The notes below the pieces were generated by a model. It was not told the origin of the DNA and searched no databases. It saw only the letters and a program-made list of their open reading frames with translations. A stretch of 23,832 nucleotides of DNA from Methylotenera_A sp040079935 (GTDB taxonomy: Bacteria; Pseudomonadota; Gammaproteobacteria; Burkholderiales; Methylophilaceae), in assembly GCA_040079935.1 (NCBI GenBank), contig JBEBJI010000028.1:1-23832 (forward strand). The letters run 5' to 3'. Below are positions 21,738-23,832 of the stretch, piece after piece; position 1 is the first letter of the stretch; each line of letters begins with the position of its first letter. Both the position numbers and the translations under genes were made by a program.

Positions 21738-23513
21738 ATGATTGAAATTAAAGTCCCCGATATTGGCAATTTTGACAGCGTCGATGTCATCGAAGTGCTT
21801 GTGAAGGCTGGCGACACCATTGCCAAAGAAGACTCCCTGATTACAGTCGAATCCGACAAAGCATCGATGGATATTCCTTCGCCGCAAGCGGGCGTAGTGA
21901 AAGAAGTGAAAGTAAAGGTGGGCGATAAAATCGCCAAAGATTCTCTGATTTTATTGTTGGAAGCAGCAGATACCGCAAACGCAGCAATAACTGAAACTAA
22001 AGCTGAGCCTGAAAAAGAACCAAAAGCACCTGCCCTGAAACCCTCACCGATATTGGCTCCCAGGGCAGTTATTTCCGAAAAAAATTCAAATATAAATAGT
22101 GATATTTCAACGCAATTAGTTGTTTTAGGCTCTGGTCCTGGCGGCTACACCGCCGCTTTTCGTGCAGCAGATTTAGGTTTAAAAGTTGTATTGATTGAGC
22201 GTTACGCCACGCTTGGCGGCGTATGTTTAAACGTCGGCTGTATTCCATCTAAAGCACTTTTACACACGGCAAAAGTGATTACCGAGACACAAGAAACAGC
22301 CGCGCATGGCGTGAGTTTTGGCGCGCCAAAAATTGATTTAGAAGCGTTAAAAAATTGGAAAGCGAATGACGTTGTAGGCAAGCTTACTAGCGGCTTAGCT
22401 GGCATGGCGCAACAGCGCGGCGTCACAATTGTAAACGGCGTGGGCAAATTCACTAGCACTAACCAAATTGCCGTCACTGCGGCAGATGGAAAAATCACCA
22501 CCATAGGCTTTGAAAACGCGATTATCGCGGCTGGTTCGCAAGCCACCAAATTCCCTGGTGCTCCAGATGACGAACGTATCATGGATTCCACCGGCGCGCT
22601 TAAACTAGACGATATTCCAAAAAAATTATTGGTCATCGGCGGCGGCATTATTGGGCTGGAAATGGGCACAGTTTACGACGCGCTCGGTAGCAAGGTCAGC
22701 GTGGTGGAGTTTATGGAAGGCTTAATTACCGGCTGCGACCGCGATTTAGTGCGTCCGTTGCAAAAGCGCATGGATAAACGCTTTGAAGCCATTATGCTTT
22801 CGACCAAAGTAACGAAAATAGAAGCAAAAAAAGACGGTATTCATGTGAGTTTTGAAGGCGAAGAAGCGCCGAAAGAAACCCAAATTTACGACCGCGTGCT
22901 AGTCTCCATCGGGCGCAAACCCAACGGCAACAACATCGGCGCAGAAAATGCTGGTGTTGCTGTCGATGAGCGCGGATTTATAAATGTCGATAAGCAAATG
23001 CGCACTAACGTAAATCATATTTTTGCAATTGGCGACATCGTCGGCCAGCCCATGTTAGCGCACAAAGCTTCTCACGAAGCCAAAATCGCAGCTGAAGTCA
23101 TCGCAGGTCATAAGGTCGAATTCCAAGCTATGTGCATTCCTTCCGTTGCGTATACCGACCCAGAAATCGCTTGGGCGGGCATCACAGAAACCGAAGCGAA
23201 AGCCAAAGGCATCGAGTATGACAAAGCCAGCTTCCCATGGGCAGCCAGTGGCCGGGCCATTTCTGTGGCGCGCACCGAAGGCTCGACTAAGCTGATTTTT
23301 GACAAAACCACGCACAGATTAATCGGCGCAGGTATTGTTGGTGTAAACGCAGGAGAATTATTGGCAGAAGCGGTGTTGGCGATTGAAATGGGGGCAGATG
23401 CGCATGATTTAGGTTTAACAATTCACGCGCATCCAACGCTATCTGAAACCATATGTTTTGCGGCGGAGATGAAAGAAGGTACGATTACCGACCTTTACAT
23501 CAAAAAACGCTAG
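21738..23513 (+). CDS. lpd: Dihydrolipoyl dehydrogenase (PDH E3) with N-terminal lipoyl domain
   Basis: FAD enzyme reoxidising dihydrolipoamide with NAD+. The 591 residues are a fusion: lipoyl domain (1-77, Lys41 in ESDKASMD), a linker (78-124), then a complete E3: FAD-binding VVLGSGPGGYTAAFRAADLG (128-147), redox disulfide Cys163/Cys168 in GGVCLNVGCIPSK, NAD-binding VIGGGIIGLEMG, the AIGDI FAD motif, and the C-terminal His565-Glu570 dyad in HAHPTLSET. Lipoylated E3 is known from other betaproteobacterial PDH complexes. No clear ribosome site precedes the ATG; coupling to the gene 10 nt upstream is likely. Linker DNA at 22030-22068 matches the hairpin repeat. No terminator is seen before the convergent SPOR gene. 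Confidence 0.96.
   Translation: MIEIKVPDIGNFDSVDVIEVLVKAGDTIAKEDSLITVESDKASMDIPSPQAGVVKEVKVKVGDKIAKDSLILLLEAADTANAAITETKAEPEKEPKAPALKPSPILAPRAVISEKNSNINSDISTQLVVLGSGPGGYTAAFRAADLGLKVVLIERYATLGGVCLNVGCIPSKALLHTAKVITETQETAAHGVSFGAPKIDLEALKNWKANDVVGKLTSGLAGMAQQRGVTIVNGVGKFTSTNQIAVTAADGKITTIGFENAIIAAGSQATKFPGAPDDERIMDSTGALKLDDIPKKLLVIGGGIIGLEMGTVYDALGSKVSVVEFMEGLITGCDRDLVRPLQKRMDKRFEAIMLSTKVTKIEAKKDGIHVSFEGEEAPKETQIYDRVLVSIGRKPNGNNIGAENAGVAVDERGFINVDKQMRTNVNHIFAIGDIVGQPMLAHKASHEAKIAAEVIAGHKVEFQAMCIPSVAYTDPEIAWAGITETEAKAKGIEYDKASFPWAASGRAISVARTEGSTKLIFDKTTHRLIGAGIVGVNAGELLAEAVLAIEMGADAHDLGLTIHAHPTLSETICFAAEMKEGTITDLYIKKR
22030..22068 (-). repeat. 39-nt hairpin repeat-like segment inside the lpd linker, copy 3
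   Basis: CTGCCCTG (22030-22037) and CAGGGCAG (22061-22068) are perfect 8-bp inverted ends exactly 39 nt overall, as in copy 2. On the minus strand it matches copy 2 at 30 of 39 positions by hand count, and two stem pairs change on both sides (1/39 A-T to C-G; 5/35 T-A to C-G). It encodes ALKPSPILAPRA of the flexible linker, where an insertion would be tolerated. Similarity of the aceF linker offers another explanation. Confidence 0.5.
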
Positions 23514-23532
23514 GCTTTATAAATTAGAAACC

Positions 23533-23832
23533 TTATGCTGGACAAGTAGCCGGCGCTAATTCTGTGCCCACAAATTCTGGTTTTATTTTTTGCAATTCCA
23601 GCGCAGTTTGCGCTGAAACCGCTTTAACCAGCAAGCTGCTAAGTGCTTTGCCTGGGCTGCGTAGCGCTTTAGTTGCGCCTTTTACGCCTTTTGCTTGTAG
23701 CTCAGTTAACAAATTACTCGCCAGTTGTTCATCTTGAAACAAGCCGAATGAAATGGCATTGCGCCATTGCGAATCTTGCACAATAAACAACTCTTCCACA
23801 CCCAGCGCTTTAATTTCTGAAGCTTTTTGCTG
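23533..23832 (-). CDS. SPOR-domain protein (5' part outside window)
   Basis: The frame is open to the right edge, giving the last 99 residues of a longer protein. It contains a SPOR (peptidoglycan-binding) domain: ELFIVQDSQWRNAISFGLFQDEQLASNLLTELQAKGVKGA, with the WRNAISFGLF strand and the residue-sharing helix typical of the fold, followed by a second strand-helix half (SSLLVKAVSAQTALELQKI). The C-terminus ...APATCPA resembles the short Cys-Pro ending of a betaproteobacterial SPOR family often encoded beside coaX. Members bind denuded septal glycan and are usually anchored by an N-terminal transmembrane helix, which is not visible here. It converges on lpd with 19 nt between stops. Confidence 0.8.
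   Translation of the reverse strand, partial: QQKASEIKALGVEELFIVQDSQWRNAISFGLFQDEQLASNLLTELQAKGVKGATKALRSPGKALSSLLVKAVSAQTALELQKIKPEFVGTELAPATCPA

Overview
The window reads as chromosomal DNA of a betaproteobacterium. The best guess is the Methylophilaceae (Methylotenera/Methylophilus-like), inferred from moderate GC (roughly mid-40s %, by eye) and gene content: a homodimeric-type aceE, an E3 subunit carrying its own lipoyl domain, an RpfE-like gene in front of recJ, and a SPOR protein with the betaproteobacterial C-terminus. No tRNA, rRNA, transposase, phage gene or CRISPR array was seen. Coding density is high and most intergenic gaps are under 250 bp.

Layout. (1) 1-2856, minus strand: a redox/electrophile operon transcribed pirin > yceI > nemA-type ene-reductase > nitroreductase; the last gene runs off the left edge. 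(2) 2922-5071: PsiE-like membrane protein and tadA (+), facing a small DUF465 gene and a Bax-inhibitor-1 family membrane protein (-). (3) 5264-7870: a stand-alone BLUF blue-light sensor whose stop codon overlaps that of recJ; recJ is coupled to a very short RpfE-like gene. (4) 8027-9704: an exported alpha/beta hydrolase divergent from a TetR regulator, with palindromes between them. (5) 9809-11843: a periplasmic glycine-zipper protein and a secreted YHS-like/pentapeptide-repeat protein, separated by the only long non-coding stretch (about 340 bp), which holds direct repeats and a hairpin repeat. (6) 11927-15647: a persulfide/sulfide-stress locus. A persulfide dioxygenase is divergent from a BigR/SqrR-type persulfide sensor, which is followed by a DUF442 protein, a TauE/SafE sulfite-type exporter and a di-iron alternative oxidase (AOX). 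A cysteine-containing Crp/Fnr regulator converges on them. (7) 15843-17297: M17 leucyl aminopeptidase. (8) 17495-23513: pyruvate dehydrogenase operon aceE-aceF-(PhnA-domain gene)-lpd. (9) 23533-23832: 3' part of a SPOR-domain gene.

The most interesting system is the persulfide locus. The sensor has the two cysteines at the BigR/SqrR spacing, and a 26-bp palindrome lies exactly over a strong promoter in the divergent region. The operon joins persulfide oxidation, sulfite export and a terminal oxidase of a family known to resist sulfide and cyanide. No sulfide:quinone reductase is in the window. The second item of note is a 39-nt hairpin repeat found in two intergenic regions and also within the lpd linker, with compensatory stem changes between copies.
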